From CAVVKW01 sp963761705 (GTDB lineage Bacteria; Verrucomicrobiota; Verrucomicrobiia; Chthoniobacterales; JAATET01), in the NCBI GenBank assembly GCA_963761705.1, contig CAVXHK010000001.1, forward strand, positions 1,550,001-1,614,000: a stretch of 64,000 bases of DNA. The letters run 5' to 3'. Positions within the stretch are counted from its first letter, which is position 1, and the number at the start of each line of letters is the position of its first letter. The translations under genes and the position numbers were made by a program. The notes beneath the pieces were generated by a model, which searched no databases, was not told where the DNA came from, and saw only the letters and a list, made by a program, of their open reading frames with translations. This document shows positions 41,322-50,253 of this stretch, piece after piece.

Positions 41322-41954
41322 ATGCTGATACCTACCGTTATTGAACAGACCGGGCGCGGCGAGCGTGCCTACGACATCTACTCGCGCCTCCTCAAGGACC
41401 GCATCATCTTCATCGGCACGGGGATCGACGACAACGTCGCGAACATCGTGATCGCCCAGCTGCTTTTCCTGCAGATGGAGGATCCGAAGAAGGACATCAG
41501 CATCTACATCAATTCACCGGGTGGCTCGGTCACGGCGGGTATGGCGATTTACGACACGATGCAATTCGTGACGTGCGACGTGAACACTTACTGCATGGGC
41601 ATCGCGGCGAGCATGGGCGCGGTCCTCATGGCCGCCGGGACGAAGGGCAAACGCTACGCGCTGCCGAACAGCGACATCATGATCCACCAAGTCTCGGGTG
41701 GCGCGCAGGGCCAGGCCAGCGACGTCGAGCGGCAGGTCGAGTTCATGTATAAGCTGAAGCGGCGGCTGAACAAGATCCTCGCCCACCACACCGGGAAGCC
41801 GGTCGAGCAGGTGGAAAAAGACGCGGACCGCGATTATTACATGACGGCGGAGGAAGCGAAGGAATACGGGTTGGTCGACGAGGTTGTGCAGTCCCGCAAG
41901 GAAGTGAAACACCCGCTGGGTGATCACACTCCGAGCGAAGACGCAGCCAAATAA
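41322..41954 (+). CDS. clpP: ATP-dependent Clp protease proteolytic subunit
   Basis: Serine protease core of ClpXP; 210 residues. The catalytic triad is Ser97 (IAASMGA), His122 (DIMIHQVSGG) and Asp171. INSPGGSVTAGMAIYDTM and EYGLVDEVV are standard. The propeptide is very short (MLIPTVIEQT). It lies 29 nt after tig and 11 nt before clpX, the common chromosomal order. Confidence 0.97.
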   Translation: MLIPTVIEQTGRGERAYDIYSRLLKDRIIFIGTGIDDNVANIVIAQLLFLQMEDPKKDISIYINSPGGSVTAGMAIYDTMQFVTCDVNTYCMGIAASMGAVLMAAGTKGKRYALPNSDIMIHQVSGGAQGQASDVERQVEFMYKLKRRLNKILAHHTGKPVEQVEKDADRDYYMTAEEAKEYGLVDEVVQSRKEVKHPLGDHTPSEDAAK

Positions 41955-41965
41955 GAGTCTAACTC

Positions 41966-43222
41966 GTGGCCCGGTCTTCCAATCTCACGATGTGCTCCTT
42001 CTGCGGAAAGAGCCACGCGGAGGTGCGCAAGTTGATCGCCGGGCCGGGTGTTTACATCTGCGACAGTTGCATCGTCGTCTGCAAGGGGATCCTCGATAAG
42101 GAGATCGGGGAGGAAACCCGGAAGACGGCGGCGGCGATCCGGGTGCCGAAACCGGCGGACATTCGCCGGGAGCTGGACGCGCACGTCATTGGCCAAGTGA
42201 ACGCCAAAAAGGTGCTCTCGGTGGCGGTTCATAATCATTACAAGCGAATCACGCAGCACGACGGTGGCCCCGTCACGCTCGACGCGCTGGCGGAGGTCGA
42301 GATCGAGAAGAGCAACATCCTGCTCATTGGCCCGACCGGATCGGGGAAGACGCTGCTCGCGCGGTCGCTGGCTCGGGTGCTCGACGTGCCGTTCGCGATC
42401 GCTGACGCGACGGCGATCACGGAGGCGGGTTACGTGGGTGAAGACGTGGAGGGGATCATCCACCGATTGCTGCAGGCGGCGGATTGGGACGTGAAGCGGG
42501 CGGAGGTCGGAATCATCTACATCGACGAAATTGATAAGATCGGTCGGAAAACGGAGAACGTGAGCATCACGCGCGACGTGTCGGGTGAAGGGGTGCAGCA
42601 GGCTCTGTTGAAAGTATTGGAAGGCTCGGTTTGCAACGTGCCGCCGCAAGGTGGGCGCAAGCATCCGCAGCAGGATTACATCCAAGTCGATACGCGGAAC
42701 ATCCTGTTCATTTGCGGCGGGGCTTTTGTCGGTTTGGAAAAAATTGTGCAGCGGCGACTGGGCGCGAAGGCGATGGGTTTCCACGTCAAGGGTGGCGTGG
42801 ATGAGGTGCACGCGGCGGTTCACCTGGCGGAGCCGGAGGACTTGCTGTCGTTTGGGTTGATTCCGGAGTTCATCGGGCGGCTGCCCGTGGACGCGGTGCT
42901 CGATCCACTCACCGAGGACGAGCTGGTCCAGATCCTGACCGATCCGAAGAACGCGATCGTGAAGCAATACGTGAAGCTGATGGCGATGGACGGCGCGCAC
43001 CTCAACGTGACGAAGGACGCGTTACGGGCGATGGCGGCGCAGGCGGTCGTCAAGGGAACCGGGGCACGGGCGCTGCGGTCGATGATGGAGCGCATCATGC
43101 TCGACGTGATGTACGAGACGCCGAGCCGCGACGATGTGGCGGAGATCACCGTGAACCGGGCGGTCGTCGAGGGGCGGAAGGCTCCGATGGTGCGAAAGCG
43201 GGTCGAGAAGGAAGCGGCTTGA
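41966..43222 (+). CDS. clpX: ATP-dependent Clp protease ATP-binding subunit ClpX
   Basis: Unfoldase that feeds tagged proteins to ClpP. 418 residues. The N-terminal C4 zinc-binding domain has Cys10, Cys13, Cys32 and Cys35. Walker A GPTGSGKT is at 122-129, Walker B IIYIDEIDKI follows, and the RKH-type pore loop region is near GGRKHPQQD. IPEFIGRLPV matches the sensor region. Start is GTG 41966 (MARSSNLTMCSFCGK), 11 nt after clpP; ATG 41990 would cut the zinc domain too close. Confidence 0.97.
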   Translation: MARSSNLTMCSFCGKSHAEVRKLIAGPGVYICDSCIVVCKGILDKEIGEETRKTAAAIRVPKPADIRRELDAHVIGQVNAKKVLSVAVHNHYKRITQHDGGPVTLDALAEVEIEKSNILLIGPTGSGKTLLARSLARVLDVPFAIADATAITEAGYVGEDVEGIIHRLLQAADWDVKRAEVGIIYIDEIDKIGRKTENVSITRDVSGEGVQQALLKVLEGSVCNVPPQGGRKHPQQDYIQVDTRNILFICGGAFVGLEKIVQRRLGAKAMGFHVKGGVDEVHAAVHLAEPEDLLSFGLIPEFIGRLPVDAVLDPLTEDELVQILTDPKNAIVKQYVKLMAMDGAHLNVTKDALRAMAAQAVVKGTGARALRSMMERIMLDVMYETPSRDDVAEITVNRAVVEGRKAPMVRKRVEKEAA

Positions 43223-43252
43223 GGGGTGAGCGCTGCGCGCTTTTGATTGGTG

Positions 43253-43275
43253 ACCGGCTGGAAGCCGGTGCTACG
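43253..43275. repeat. Palindromic repeat accggc-TGGAA-gccggt + GCTACG
   Basis: A perfect 6-bp stem with loop TGGAA followed by GCTACG, between clpX and the next frame. Member of the family seen at 5984, 8911, 46257 and 52811. Confidence 0.7.
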
Positions 43276-43283
43276 TTTTTGAA

Positions 43284-43460
43284 ATGACAGCTCTGCTGGA
43301 AAGTGTCGGGAGGGTTTCGGTCGAGGAGTATCGCGCGGGGGAGTCGGTGGTGAAAGAGAGGCACGAGTGTTGGGTGGGTTGTGTGGACGCGGTGCTGACA
43401 CGGCCACGCGGCGGTGTCGGAATTGCGCCGTGCGATTTCGAGGAGCGGCTTGAGTTCTGA
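43284..43460 (+). pseudogene. Uma2-family nuclease N-terminal remnant
   Basis: A 58-residue frame begins MTALLESVGRVSVEEYRAGE and continues KERHECWVGCVDAV. This closely follows the opening of Uma2 (PDDEXK-like) proteins, typically MTAL-xxxRMSVEEYLxxE...RHEYVDGEVYAM, but the rest of the roughly 190-residue domain with the catalytic residues is missing. It may instead be a small gene of unknown role. It ends 3 nt before the GT4 start. Confidence 0.45.
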
Positions 43461-43463
43461 GTC

Positions 43464-44639
43464 GTGGGTGGGTTTGCCTATTTGTTCGAGCGGTTTCCGG
43501 CTTTCTCGCAGACGTTCTGTTTTCGGGAGGTGCTGGAGATGCATCGGCAGGGGGTGGAGTTTACGGTGTATTCGATTCGGGATCCGCGCGGGCAGCCGGA
43601 GCAGGATTTTCCGGACGAGATCCGGGATCTGATCACGTATCTGCCGGACTCGTTCAGCGAACGGATCGCTTCCGATTGGTGGTTTCGCCGCCGAGCGCGA
43701 AAAGGGCAGGCGCGGCTGGAAGGGGATTGGGGCGATGGTTCGGAGAAGCGGCGGATCTACGAGGCGCTTTGGTTACGGGGGGAATTGAAGCGGAAGAAGA
43801 TCACGCACGTGCACGCGCACTTCGCCGGGATGGCGGCGCGCACCGCGTTTTGGCTGAAGCGGCTCGGGGGCGTGACGTATTCCTTCACGGCGCACGCCGA
43901 CGACGTTTTTTGTGAGAATGCTGAATCGCACGTGGCGGATCTGGTCGACGGGGCGGAATGGGTGGCAACGGAGACTGAGTTCAGCGCTCGGTTTCTGCGG
44001 GAGCGATTTCCCCGGGCGGCTGGGAAGATTTATCGCGTTCACAATGGGATCGAACTGCAACCCGTGCGGAGGTCGGAGGACGCGGAGGGATCACCGCCCT
44101 TGGTTTTGTCGGTGGGTCGCTACATCGAGAAGAAGGGGTTTGCCGATTTGATCGCGGCTTGCGGCCAGTTTGGCGGGCTGGACTTCGAGTGTCAGATCGT
44201 CGGTCAAGGACCGCTGGAGAGTGAACTCCAGGCGCAGATCGACGCCGCTGGATTGAGCGACCGCGTGCGACTGGCGGGGCCGAGGACACAGGGGCAAATC
44301 GACGGATTGCTCGCGCGGGCGGCGGTGTTTGTGCTGGCTTGCCGAAACGCGGCGGACGGGGGGAGCGATAATCTGCCGACGGTCGTTATGGAAGCGATGG
44401 GGGCGGCGGTGCCGGTCGTCTCGACGCGGCTGGCGGGCGTGCCGGAGATGGTGGAGGATGGGGTCACTGGTTTTCTGGTTGGAGAGGGGGACGTCGGCGG
44501 GATTGCGCGGAGGGTGCGGGAGTTGCTGCTTGATCGGGAGGTTGGCCGACGGATGGGCGACGCGGGTCGGGCGGCTTGCGAGGCGAAGTTTGCAACGACG
44601 GAAACGACGGCTTCGTTGCGGCGACTTCTCCAGATCTGA
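43464..44639 (+). CDS. GT4 family glycosyltransferase
   Basis: 391 residues of a GT-B retaining glycosyltransferase. The N-terminal domain opens with YLFERFPAFSQTFCFREVLEM and contains VHAHFAGMAARTAFW and SFTAHADDVF; the C-terminal domain has LVLSVGRYIEKKGFADLI, the ACRNAADGGSDNLPTVVMEAMGAAVPVV donor site and SxRLAGVPEMVEDG. Such enzymes build surface polysaccharides or glycolipids. Start is GTG 43464, just after the Uma2-like remnant. It resembles the second GT4 gene at 46249. Confidence 0.92.
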   Translation: MGGFAYLFERFPAFSQTFCFREVLEMHRQGVEFTVYSIRDPRGQPEQDFPDEIRDLITYLPDSFSERIASDWWFRRRARKGQARLEGDWGDGSEKRRIYEALWLRGELKRKKITHVHAHFAGMAARTAFWLKRLGGVTYSFTAHADDVFCENAESHVADLVDGAEWVATETEFSARFLRERFPRAAGKIYRVHNGIELQPVRRSEDAEGSPPLVLSVGRYIEKKGFADLIAACGQFGGLDFECQIVGQGPLESELQAQIDAAGLSDRVRLAGPRTQGQIDGLLARAAVFVLACRNAADGGSDNLPTVVMEAMGAAVPVVSTRLAGVPEMVEDGVTGFLVGEGDVGGIARRVRELLLDREVGRRMGDAGRAACEAKFATTETTASLRRLLQI

Positions 44640-44684
44640 GGGCGCAGTCCGCTTCGTTCGAAGGGTCGGGTGGCGGCGGGTTCG

Positions 44685-45620
44685 CTAACCGACGGGGTCG
44701 GCGGCGCAGCGGAAGCCGAGGTGGCCGGCGGAGCTGTCGGGGGTATTGGACGTTCGTGCCGAGCAGCGGTAGCGGTTGCAGTAGCTGGCGTGACAGAGGT
44801 AGCTGCCGCCCCGCATGGCGCGGCGGTCTTCGTGAGGCGGGAGGTGGAAATGGTCGGCGGCCCATTCCCAGGTGTTGCCGGTGAGGTTGAAGAGTCCGTA
44901 CCCATTGGGTTTGAACGAGCGGGCGGGGGCGGTGCCGCGGTAGCCGTCGTCGCCGGTATCGGTCTTCGGAAACTCGCCTTGCCAGATGTTGCAGCGGTGT
45001 CTGCCGCCGGGATGCAGGTCGTTGCCCCACGGGTAGAGCTGCTGCTCGAGACCGCCGCGGGCGGCGTACTCCCATTCGGCTTCGGTCGGGAGACGTTTGC
45101 CCGACCAGGCGGCGAAGGCGGTGGCGTCGTTCCAGGTGACGTGGACGACCGGGTGGTCGAGGCGGTCGAGCTTGGCGATATCGTCCTGGCCGCCAAGCGG
45201 ATTGCGCCAGTGCGCCCCGGGGACGCCGTACCACCACTCGAGGCCGGCGACGCGGCGGTCGGTCAGTTTTTTCCGCTGAGACTTCGGGATTTGGCTGTGA
45301 TGGACGAAGGACCAGCCGAAACGCTCGGTCTCGGTGACGAAGCCCGTGGCTTCGACGAAGGCGCAGAAGGCACGGTTCGTCACCGCCGTCTCGTCGATCC
45401 AAAACGGCGCAACCTCAACGGTGCGAACGGGACCCTCGCGGTCGCCAGACCAGGTCTCGGGGCCTTCGGCACCCATGAGGAACGAGCCACCGGGGATGGC
45501 GGCCATCCCGGTCTCGTCGAAGGTCGCTGGTCGGATGATCGGAGCTTGATCCGCCGGGGCGGATGTTTTGGGGGGCGCATCGCGCTTGGCGGTCGGGGCG
45601 CAGCAGGTGGAATTGGTCAT
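44685..45620 (-). CDS. Formylglycine-generating enzyme (sulfatase-modifying factor)
   Basis: 311 residues. Unlike generic FGE-domain proteins it carries both active-site cysteines, Cys276 and Cys281, in GGSYLCHASYCNRYR, followed by SSNTPDSSAGHLGFRCA as in characterised bacterial FGEs. It oxidises a cysteine of type I sulfatases to formylglycine in a copper- and oxygen-dependent reaction. No sulfatase is in the window, so clients must lie elsewhere. An N-terminal TCCAP stretch precedes the domain. Divergent from trmB with 35 bp between. Confidence 0.93.
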   Translation of the reverse strand: MTNSTCCAPTAKRDAPPKTSAPADQAPIIRPATFDETGMAAIPGGSFLMGAEGPETWSGDREGPVRTVEVAPFWIDETAVTNRAFCAFVEATGFVTETERFGWSFVHHSQIPKSQRKKLTDRRVAGLEWWYGVPGAHWRNPLGGQDDIAKLDRLDHPVVHVTWNDATAFAAWSGKRLPTEAEWEYAARGGLEQQLYPWGNDLHPGGRHRCNIWQGEFPKTDTGDDGYRGTAPARSFKPNGYGLFNLTGNTWEWAADHFHLPPHEDRRAMRGGSYLCHASYCNRYRCSARTSNTPDSSAGHLGFRCAADPVG

Positions 45621-45655
45621 TGCAGCTGGGCGATTTTCGCTAGGGTGGTCGGCGG

Positions 45656-46234
45656 ATGCAAACTGTCGTTGAGGGGGAAGAAGTGGTTGATTTGCCGGAG
45701 GGTTGGGGCCGGGACGGGGTGCCGCTGGAGATCGATCTTGGGTGTCACCGGGGGAAATTTTTGGTGGGGATGGCGGAACGGCATCCCGGGGTGCGGTGGC
45801 TGGGGGTCGAGAAATTGTCGGGCCGGGTGCTGCGCTGTCGGGCTAAGTTCGGGCGGTTTGGTTTGGAGAATGCCTGGGCGGTCCGGGGGGAGGGACTAAG
45901 CGGCGTGCGGAGTGCGGTGGACGGCGGGAGCGTGGCGGCGATTCACGTGTCGTTTCCGGATCCTTGGCCGAAACGGCGGCACTGGGGGCGGAGGGTGGTC
46001 GATCTGGCGATGCTGGAGGACGCCTGGGAGTTACTGGCGGTCGGGGGGACTTTGCGGTTGATGACGGATGATGCGGGGTATTTTGCGGCGATGCGCGCAG
46101 CCGTGGCAGATTTTGGGCGCTTCGTTGAGGTGGGTTGGGATGATGGGCGGGAGCTGGTGGAAACGGAGTTCGAGCGGAAGTTTGCTGAGGTGGGGCAGCG
46201 CGTTTTCCGGGTTGCGCTGGTGCGAGGTCGGTAG
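45656..46234 (+). CDS. trmB: tRNA (guanine-N7)-methyltransferase
   Basis: Forms m7G46 in tRNA using S-adenosylmethionine. 192 residues, on the short side. LEIDLGCHRGKFLVGMA is the SAM-binding strand, and VSFPDPWPKRRHWGRR is the diagnostic TrmB substrate motif. TLRLMTDDAGYFAAM and ETEFERKF complete the family pattern. ATG 45656 leaves a short N-terminus before the Rossmann fold. Confidence 0.93.
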   Translation: MQTVVEGEEVVDLPEGWGRDGVPLEIDLGCHRGKFLVGMAERHPGVRWLGVEKLSGRVLRCRAKFGRFGLENAWAVRGEGLSGVRSAVDGGSVAAIHVSFPDPWPKRRHWGRRVVDLAMLEDAWELLAVGGTLRLMTDDAGYFAAMRAAVADFGRFVEVGWDDGRELVETEFERKFAEVGQRVFRVALVRGR

Positions 46235-46248
46235 GATCCCGTGGGAAA

Positions 46249-47409
46249 TCAAGCGGACCCGGGCCGGGAGCCAGTGCTACCCATTTCGATCGCTTCGCGA
46301 TAATGACCTTCCAAGGCGGTGATGGAGGAGTCACTGGAGAATTTTCCGCGGACGGAGGCGGCGGCGTTGCGGCTGGTGGGTTCGTAGGTGGTGGTGAGTC
46401 TCTCGAGGGAAGTGACGAGGGCGGCCGCGTCGCGTTCCGGGGTGAGGTAGCCGTCTTGGCCGTGGGTGACGGCCTCGGGGATGCCGCCGTGGTTGGTCGC
46501 GACGACGGGGAGACCGGTGGCCATGGCTTCGAGCATCGAGTTGGGCACGCCTTCTTGGTCGAGTTGGTCGGTCGTTTGGCTTGGGTGGATGAAAATGTGG
46601 GAGCGGTCGTAGAGGGCGCGGAGTTGAGGCTGAGTCTGAAAGGCGACGAAGTTCACGGCGGAGGTGAGATCGAGTCGGGCGGTGAGTTTTTCCAAGTCGG
46701 GGCGAAGCTTGCCGTCACCGGCGATGGTGAAGGTGGACGCTGGGTGGTTTTTTCGAAAAGTCGCGAAAGCTTTGAGGGCTTGATCGATTCCCTTTTTCTC
46801 GATGAGACGGGCGGCTTGGACGAGGTGCCAGGCTCCGTCAGCCGGTGCATTGCGGGGGACGAACGGAAAGTCGTCGAGGGGAATGCCGGTGCGGTTGAGG
46901 CGGATGCGGGCGGGGTCGGCACCCAGTTCTGCCAATCGACGAGCGAGGGATTCGCTCCGGGCGAGGACGAGCGGAACCGTCTGAATGAGCTGGCGGAGGC
47001 GGTCGTTGTAGCCGGGTTCGCGGTCGCGTTGCATGATGTCCATGCCGTGAAAGGAGACAACGGTTGGGCCGGGCCAGTGGCGAATGAAGGGGAGAAGGTG
47101 GACTCCGGTGTGGCCGAAATAGACGTGCAGCAGGTCGGCGTGGCGGCGGGTCAGGATCGCGTTGAGCTGATCGTATTCGCCGCGGTAGAAGACGGGTTCG
47201 AGGCGGCGAAGGTATTTTTTCTCGAAGCGGGAGAGGAAATTTATCCGGGGGCGGGGAAGGACTTCGACGGCGGCGAAGGGAAATTTTTCGGAGTGCTCGC
47301 GGGACTTGGTGAGGACGAAAGTCTCGTAATTACGCAGTCCGGTGATCTGCCGGTAGATGTGCAGCATCTCGGGTTTGAGGAAGGTGGTGCAGTAGCTGGC
47401 GACGGTCAT
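46249..47409 (-). CDS. GT4 family glycosyltransferase
   Basis: 386 residues. The N-terminal domain has DLLHVYFGHTGVHLLPFI and SFHGMDIMQRD; the C-terminal donor domain has LVQAARLIEKKGIDQALKAF and GVPNSMLEAMATGLPVVATNHGGIPEAV. The fold matches colanic-acid-type (WcaL-like) enzymes; the sugar and acceptor are unknown. ATG 47409 is preceded by a 7-bp repeat array occupying the ribosome-binding region. The last residues (STGSRPGSA) are coded by a degenerate palindromic repeat. Convergent with trmB. Confidence 0.9.
   Translation of the reverse strand: MTVASYCTTFLKPEMLHIYRQITGLRNYETFVLTKSREHSEKFPFAAVEVLPRPRINFLSRFEKKYLRRLEPVFYRGEYDQLNAILTRRHADLLHVYFGHTGVHLLPFIRHWPGPTVVSFHGMDIMQRDREPGYNDRLRQLIQTVPLVLARSESLARRLAELGADPARIRLNRTGIPLDDFPFVPRNAPADGAWHLVQAARLIEKKGIDQALKAFATFRKNHPASTFTIAGDGKLRPDLEKLTARLDLTSAVNFVAFQTQPQLRALYDRSHIFIHPSQTTDQLDQEGVPNSMLEAMATGLPVVATNHGGIPEAVTHGQDGYLTPERDAAALVTSLERLTTTYEPTSRNAAASVRGKFSSDSSITALEGHYREAIEMGSTGSRPGSA
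46257..46282. repeat. Degenerate palindromic repeat at the GT4 3' end
   Basis: CCGGGAGCCAGTGCTACC matches the TGGAAGCCGGTGCTACG core at 43253 imperfectly. Reading on the minus strand it encodes the last residues of the GT4 protein. Confidence 0.4.
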
Positions 47410-47414
47410 GGCAG

Positions 47415-47442
47415 CTATGATTTATGATTTATGATTTATGAT
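47415..47442. repeat. 7-bp tandem array TTATGAT x4
   Basis: Four heptamers (first is CTATGAT) ending 6 nt before the GT4 ATG on the minus strand. Same unit, copy number and placement as at 1065-1092 before rdgB; both lie between divergent genes. Confidence 0.9.
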
Positions 47443-47485
47443 TGGGATGCTTTTTCGCGAGATCGCTTGAGGCTACGTTGAATCC

Positions 47486-48064
47486 ATGTCGGAGTTTTCC
47501 CCCGAGGATGAGGCGGATTTTGCGTTGATGTGTCTCGTGAAAGGCGGCGATGCGGTGGCGTTTCGGGAGTTGGTCGAGCGGCATCAGAATCGCGTCGTTG
47601 GGACGGTTGCGAAGATGCTGGGGAATGATCGGGACGCGGAAGACGTGGCCCAGCAGGTCTTCGTGCGGGTTTGGAAGGCGGCAGAGCGGTATGAACCGAA
47701 GGCCAAATTCACGACTTGGCTGATGACGATCACGCGGAATCTGGTCTTCAACGAAGTGCGGCGGCGGGATCGAGTGAAGCTGGTTTCGGTGGAAGCCGAG
47801 GAGGAAGCGGTCGGGCGGCAGATCGTCGACGAGTCGGTGCGGATGGCTTCGGAGGAAATGCTCGACGCGGAGTTGCGGGAGGTGGTGGACGCGGCGATCC
47901 GATCGCTGCCGGAGGCGCAGCGGATGGCGGTGGTGCTGCGTCGCTACGACCGAATGCCGTACGAGGAAATTGCCGTCGTGCTGAAGACGACGGTGCCGGC
48001 GGTGAAGAGCCTGCTGTTCCGGGCCCGCGGGGAGTTGAAGCGGCTCTTGGCGGGATACCTGTGA
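47486..48064 (+). CDS. ECF-type RNA polymerase sigma factor
   Basis: 192 residues with sigma region 2 (FRELVERHQNRVVGTVAKMLGN then DAEDVAQQVFVRVWKAAERYEP, and TWLMTITRNLVFNEVRRR) and region 4 (AIRSLPEAQRMAVVLRRYDRMPYEEIAVVL, TTVPAVKSLLFRARGELK). It redirects RNA polymerase to specific promoters. No anti-sigma gene is adjacent: the next gene is convergent. A TACGTT hexamer about 13 nt before the ATG could be a -10 element. Confidence 0.92.
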   Translation: MSEFSPEDEADFALMCLVKGGDAVAFRELVERHQNRVVGTVAKMLGNDRDAEDVAQQVFVRVWKAAERYEPKAKFTTWLMTITRNLVFNEVRRRDRVKLVSVEAEEEAVGRQIVDESVRMASEEMLDAELREVVDAAIRSLPEAQRMAVVLRRYDRMPYEEIAVVLKTTVPAVKSLLFRARGELKRLLAGYL

Positions 48065-48152
48065 GGGAGGCGTTGTTGGGGCCGGACGCTGGGAGCGGCT
48101 TCTTTGCGGGTGCTCATCGCAGGGGATCTGGACGCCCGGTGGCGCGGCGGTC

Positions 48153-49550
48153 CTACTTTTCGGGTGGGTGCCAGGTGGTGTCGGCGTAGTGGCCGGGGGG
48201 GAGGGTGGCGGGGGCGTCCGTTGAGTTGGTGAGGGTGACGTTGCCGCATATTTTTGTGTCGGGACTGAAGATGAATGGGCCCGTGACGGTGAGGGATTTG
48301 CAGGCAACCAAAGAGGGTGGACCGTCGGGGGTAGCGGCGTCCAGTTGGTCGACCAGCTTGTAGTTGCCGTCGAGCTCGACGCGGGGCGGGATGCCGTTGC
48401 GGGTCGCGGCGAGGGAGGCGCTGCCGTCGGCAGCGATTTCGTAGGCGTCGGAGCGGAGGGTGAGGAGATCGCCGGTCGTTTTGACGGGGGCGAATCGCGA
48501 GCGAGGAACGGCGATGGCTCCGGCGTCGGGGAAGCACTCGATGGCGGCTCCCATGGCGGTTTCGAGCTGGACGACTGGGGTGGAATTTTTGTCGCGGGGG
48601 TCGACGGTTTTTTGGTTTCGGATGACGGGGAGCGGGAGGAAGCCACCGGCGGATTTGATGGCCTCGCGCAGGAGGTCGAGTCGGAGCCAGAGGTTGTTGG
48701 TATTGAAGAAGCGGTGGAGCTCGATGTCCTGGAACGAGTCGAGATCGTCGTCCGGGCATTGGGCGGACTCGCGGAGAATGAGGTGACCGTCGCGGAGGGC
48801 GAGGTGGCCGCCCTTGCGATCGGACGGGGTGCGGGCGGTGACCTCCATGGCGAAGGGTTTGCCGGACTCGGCGAACCAGGCGAGGAGGGCCGGGTCGAGG
48901 GTTGCGCCGAGGTTGTCGGAGTTGGACACGAAGAGGTAATTGATGCCGTGGTCGATGAGATCGTCGATGGCTCCAGAGCCGGCGAGGACAGCGTAGAGGT
49001 CGCCGTGCCCAGGGGGACACCACTCCAGGTCGGGGGCCGGGGGCCACTCGGCGGGCGCGAGGGTGGCGGCGTCGATCTTGGGGACTTTGTTTTGAAGGAG
49101 CTCGAGGTCGGCGGGATCGCCGAGGGCGGAATACTTCGACAGCGCGGAGCGGGTGTCGGCGCTGGTGCTGAAGCTGTTCATCAGCAGGAAGCGGACGTCG
49201 GAAGTGGTCTCGCGGTAGCTGAGAATCTGCCGGACGATGAGGTCGAGGAACGTGTCGTTGCGGCGGACGGGGAGCAGGGATTTCGCGCGTTCGAGGCCCA
49301 TGCTGGTGCCGAGGCCGCCGTTGAGCTTGAGGATGGCGGTCTGCGAAAGGAGCGTGGGGGAGTCGGCGGTGGCGAAGGACTCCCGGATATCGTCGAGGCT
49401 GGGGAGAGAGTCAACGGGGGTGATGGCGGACTCGGGGATGAGCGCGTTTTCATTGCGGGCGAAGCGTTCGTAACCGTTTTCGAAAGCGCGGATGGCGGCC
49501 TCGGAGACGCCGGCGGATTCCATTTTCTCACGGAAGAGGTGGGTTCTCAT
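48153..49550 (-). CDS. UTP--glucose-1-phosphate uridylyltransferase (UDPGP family)
   Basis: 465 residues of the eukaryote-like UDPGP family, which forms UDP-sugars from UTP and sugar-1-phosphate. Signature elements are AILKLNGGLGTSMGLERAKSLLPV (nucleotide-binding loop), WCPPGHGDLYAVL, YLFVSNSDNLGATLDP and HRFFNTNNLWLRLD. The ATG at 49550 is chosen because it begins just ahead of the helical N-terminus; the open frame upstream has no similarity. The product feeds glycan synthesis, in keeping with the nearby GT4 enzymes. Confidence 0.92.
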   Translation of the reverse strand: MRTHLFREKMESAGVSEAAIRAFENGYERFARNENALIPESAITPVDSLPSLDDIRESFATADSPTLLSQTAILKLNGGLGTSMGLERAKSLLPVRRNDTFLDLIVRQILSYRETTSDVRFLLMNSFSTSADTRSALSKYSALGDPADLELLQNKVPKIDAATLAPAEWPPAPDLEWCPPGHGDLYAVLAGSGAIDDLIDHGINYLFVSNSDNLGATLDPALLAWFAESGKPFAMEVTARTPSDRKGGHLALRDGHLILRESAQCPDDDLDSFQDIELHRFFNTNNLWLRLDLLREAIKSAGGFLPLPVIRNQKTVDPRDKNSTPVVQLETAMGAAIECFPDAGAIAVPRSRFAPVKTTGDLLTLRSDAYEIAADGSASLAATRNGIPPRVELDGNYKLVDQLDAATPDGPPSLVACKSLTVTGPFIFSPDTKICGNVTLTNSTDAPATLPPGHYADTTWHPPEK

Positions 49551-49650
49551 GGCTCGAGAGGGTCGAAAGGTGGGGGGGGAAAGTCGAGTTTCGAGTTGGT
49601 TGTCGGGGATTCCCCTAGATTTCAGGCGAGAGTTGAACTCTGGCGCGCGC

Positions 49651-50253
49651 ATGGCTAATCGTCGGCTCATGATGACGCGCCGAGTCTTATTTACCGCGGT
49701 GAGTTGCCTCTGCTTCGTGGGCTCGCTCGGGATCTGTCTAGCCGACCTGCGGAAAGCGAAGAGTCCGCCGCGCATCGATTTGGACGTGATGCGAGACCGG
49801 TCCACGAAAGTCGAGGGCGGTGACTGGGACGACAAGGCGGAGCGAGTGCAGATGACGATCACCGTGACGAACCTGGAGCTCAACGCGTCGGTCGGAGGGT
49901 TGACGGCCCATTTTTGGTTGATCGGTCGATCGGCGATTGACCGCAAGGTCTATAAAATCGTGCAGCGAGAAGAATTTCCCATCGAGTTATCGAATGCGCG
50001 GGACGGGCGAAAGTTGGAACACGAGACGAAGGAACTGGAGCTTCGCTACGACACGACTTTCGCAAAATTCGGCGCAAGCTACCACGGGTGGTTGCTGGTG
50101 GTGCTCGACGAGGACGGCGAGATCGTGGCGCTGAAGAGCACGTCTCCCGCGTTTGAAAAGGCGATCGATGTCGCGATGAACCTGAAAGCGGGGGACTGGG
50201 TGGACTCGAATTTGGCGTCGGCGAAGGAACCCGATCGACCTCGACTCCGTTAA
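49651..50253 (+). CDS. Secreted or membrane-anchored protein of unknown function
   Basis: 200 residues from ATG 49651 (ATG 49669 also plausible). An N-terminal hydrophobic segment (RRVLFTAVSCLCFVGSLGICLA) looks like a signal peptide. The mature part is a beta-rich domain (VQMTITVTNLELNAS, LTAHFWLIGRSAI, ELELRYDTTFAKFG, GWLLVVLDEDGEIVALKS). No family is recognised. It is divergent from the UDPGP gene (about 100 bp) and overlaps the convergent nuclease gene by 4 nt. Confidence 0.75.
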   Translation: MANRRLMMTRRVLFTAVSCLCFVGSLGICLADLRKAKSPPRIDLDVMRDRSTKVEGGDWDDKAERVQMTITVTNLELNASVGGLTAHFWLIGRSAIDRKVYKIVQREEFPIELSNARDGRKLEHETKELELRYDTTFAKFGASYHGWLLVVLDEDGEIVALKSTSPAFEKAIDVAMNLKAGDWVDSNLASAKEPDRPRLR

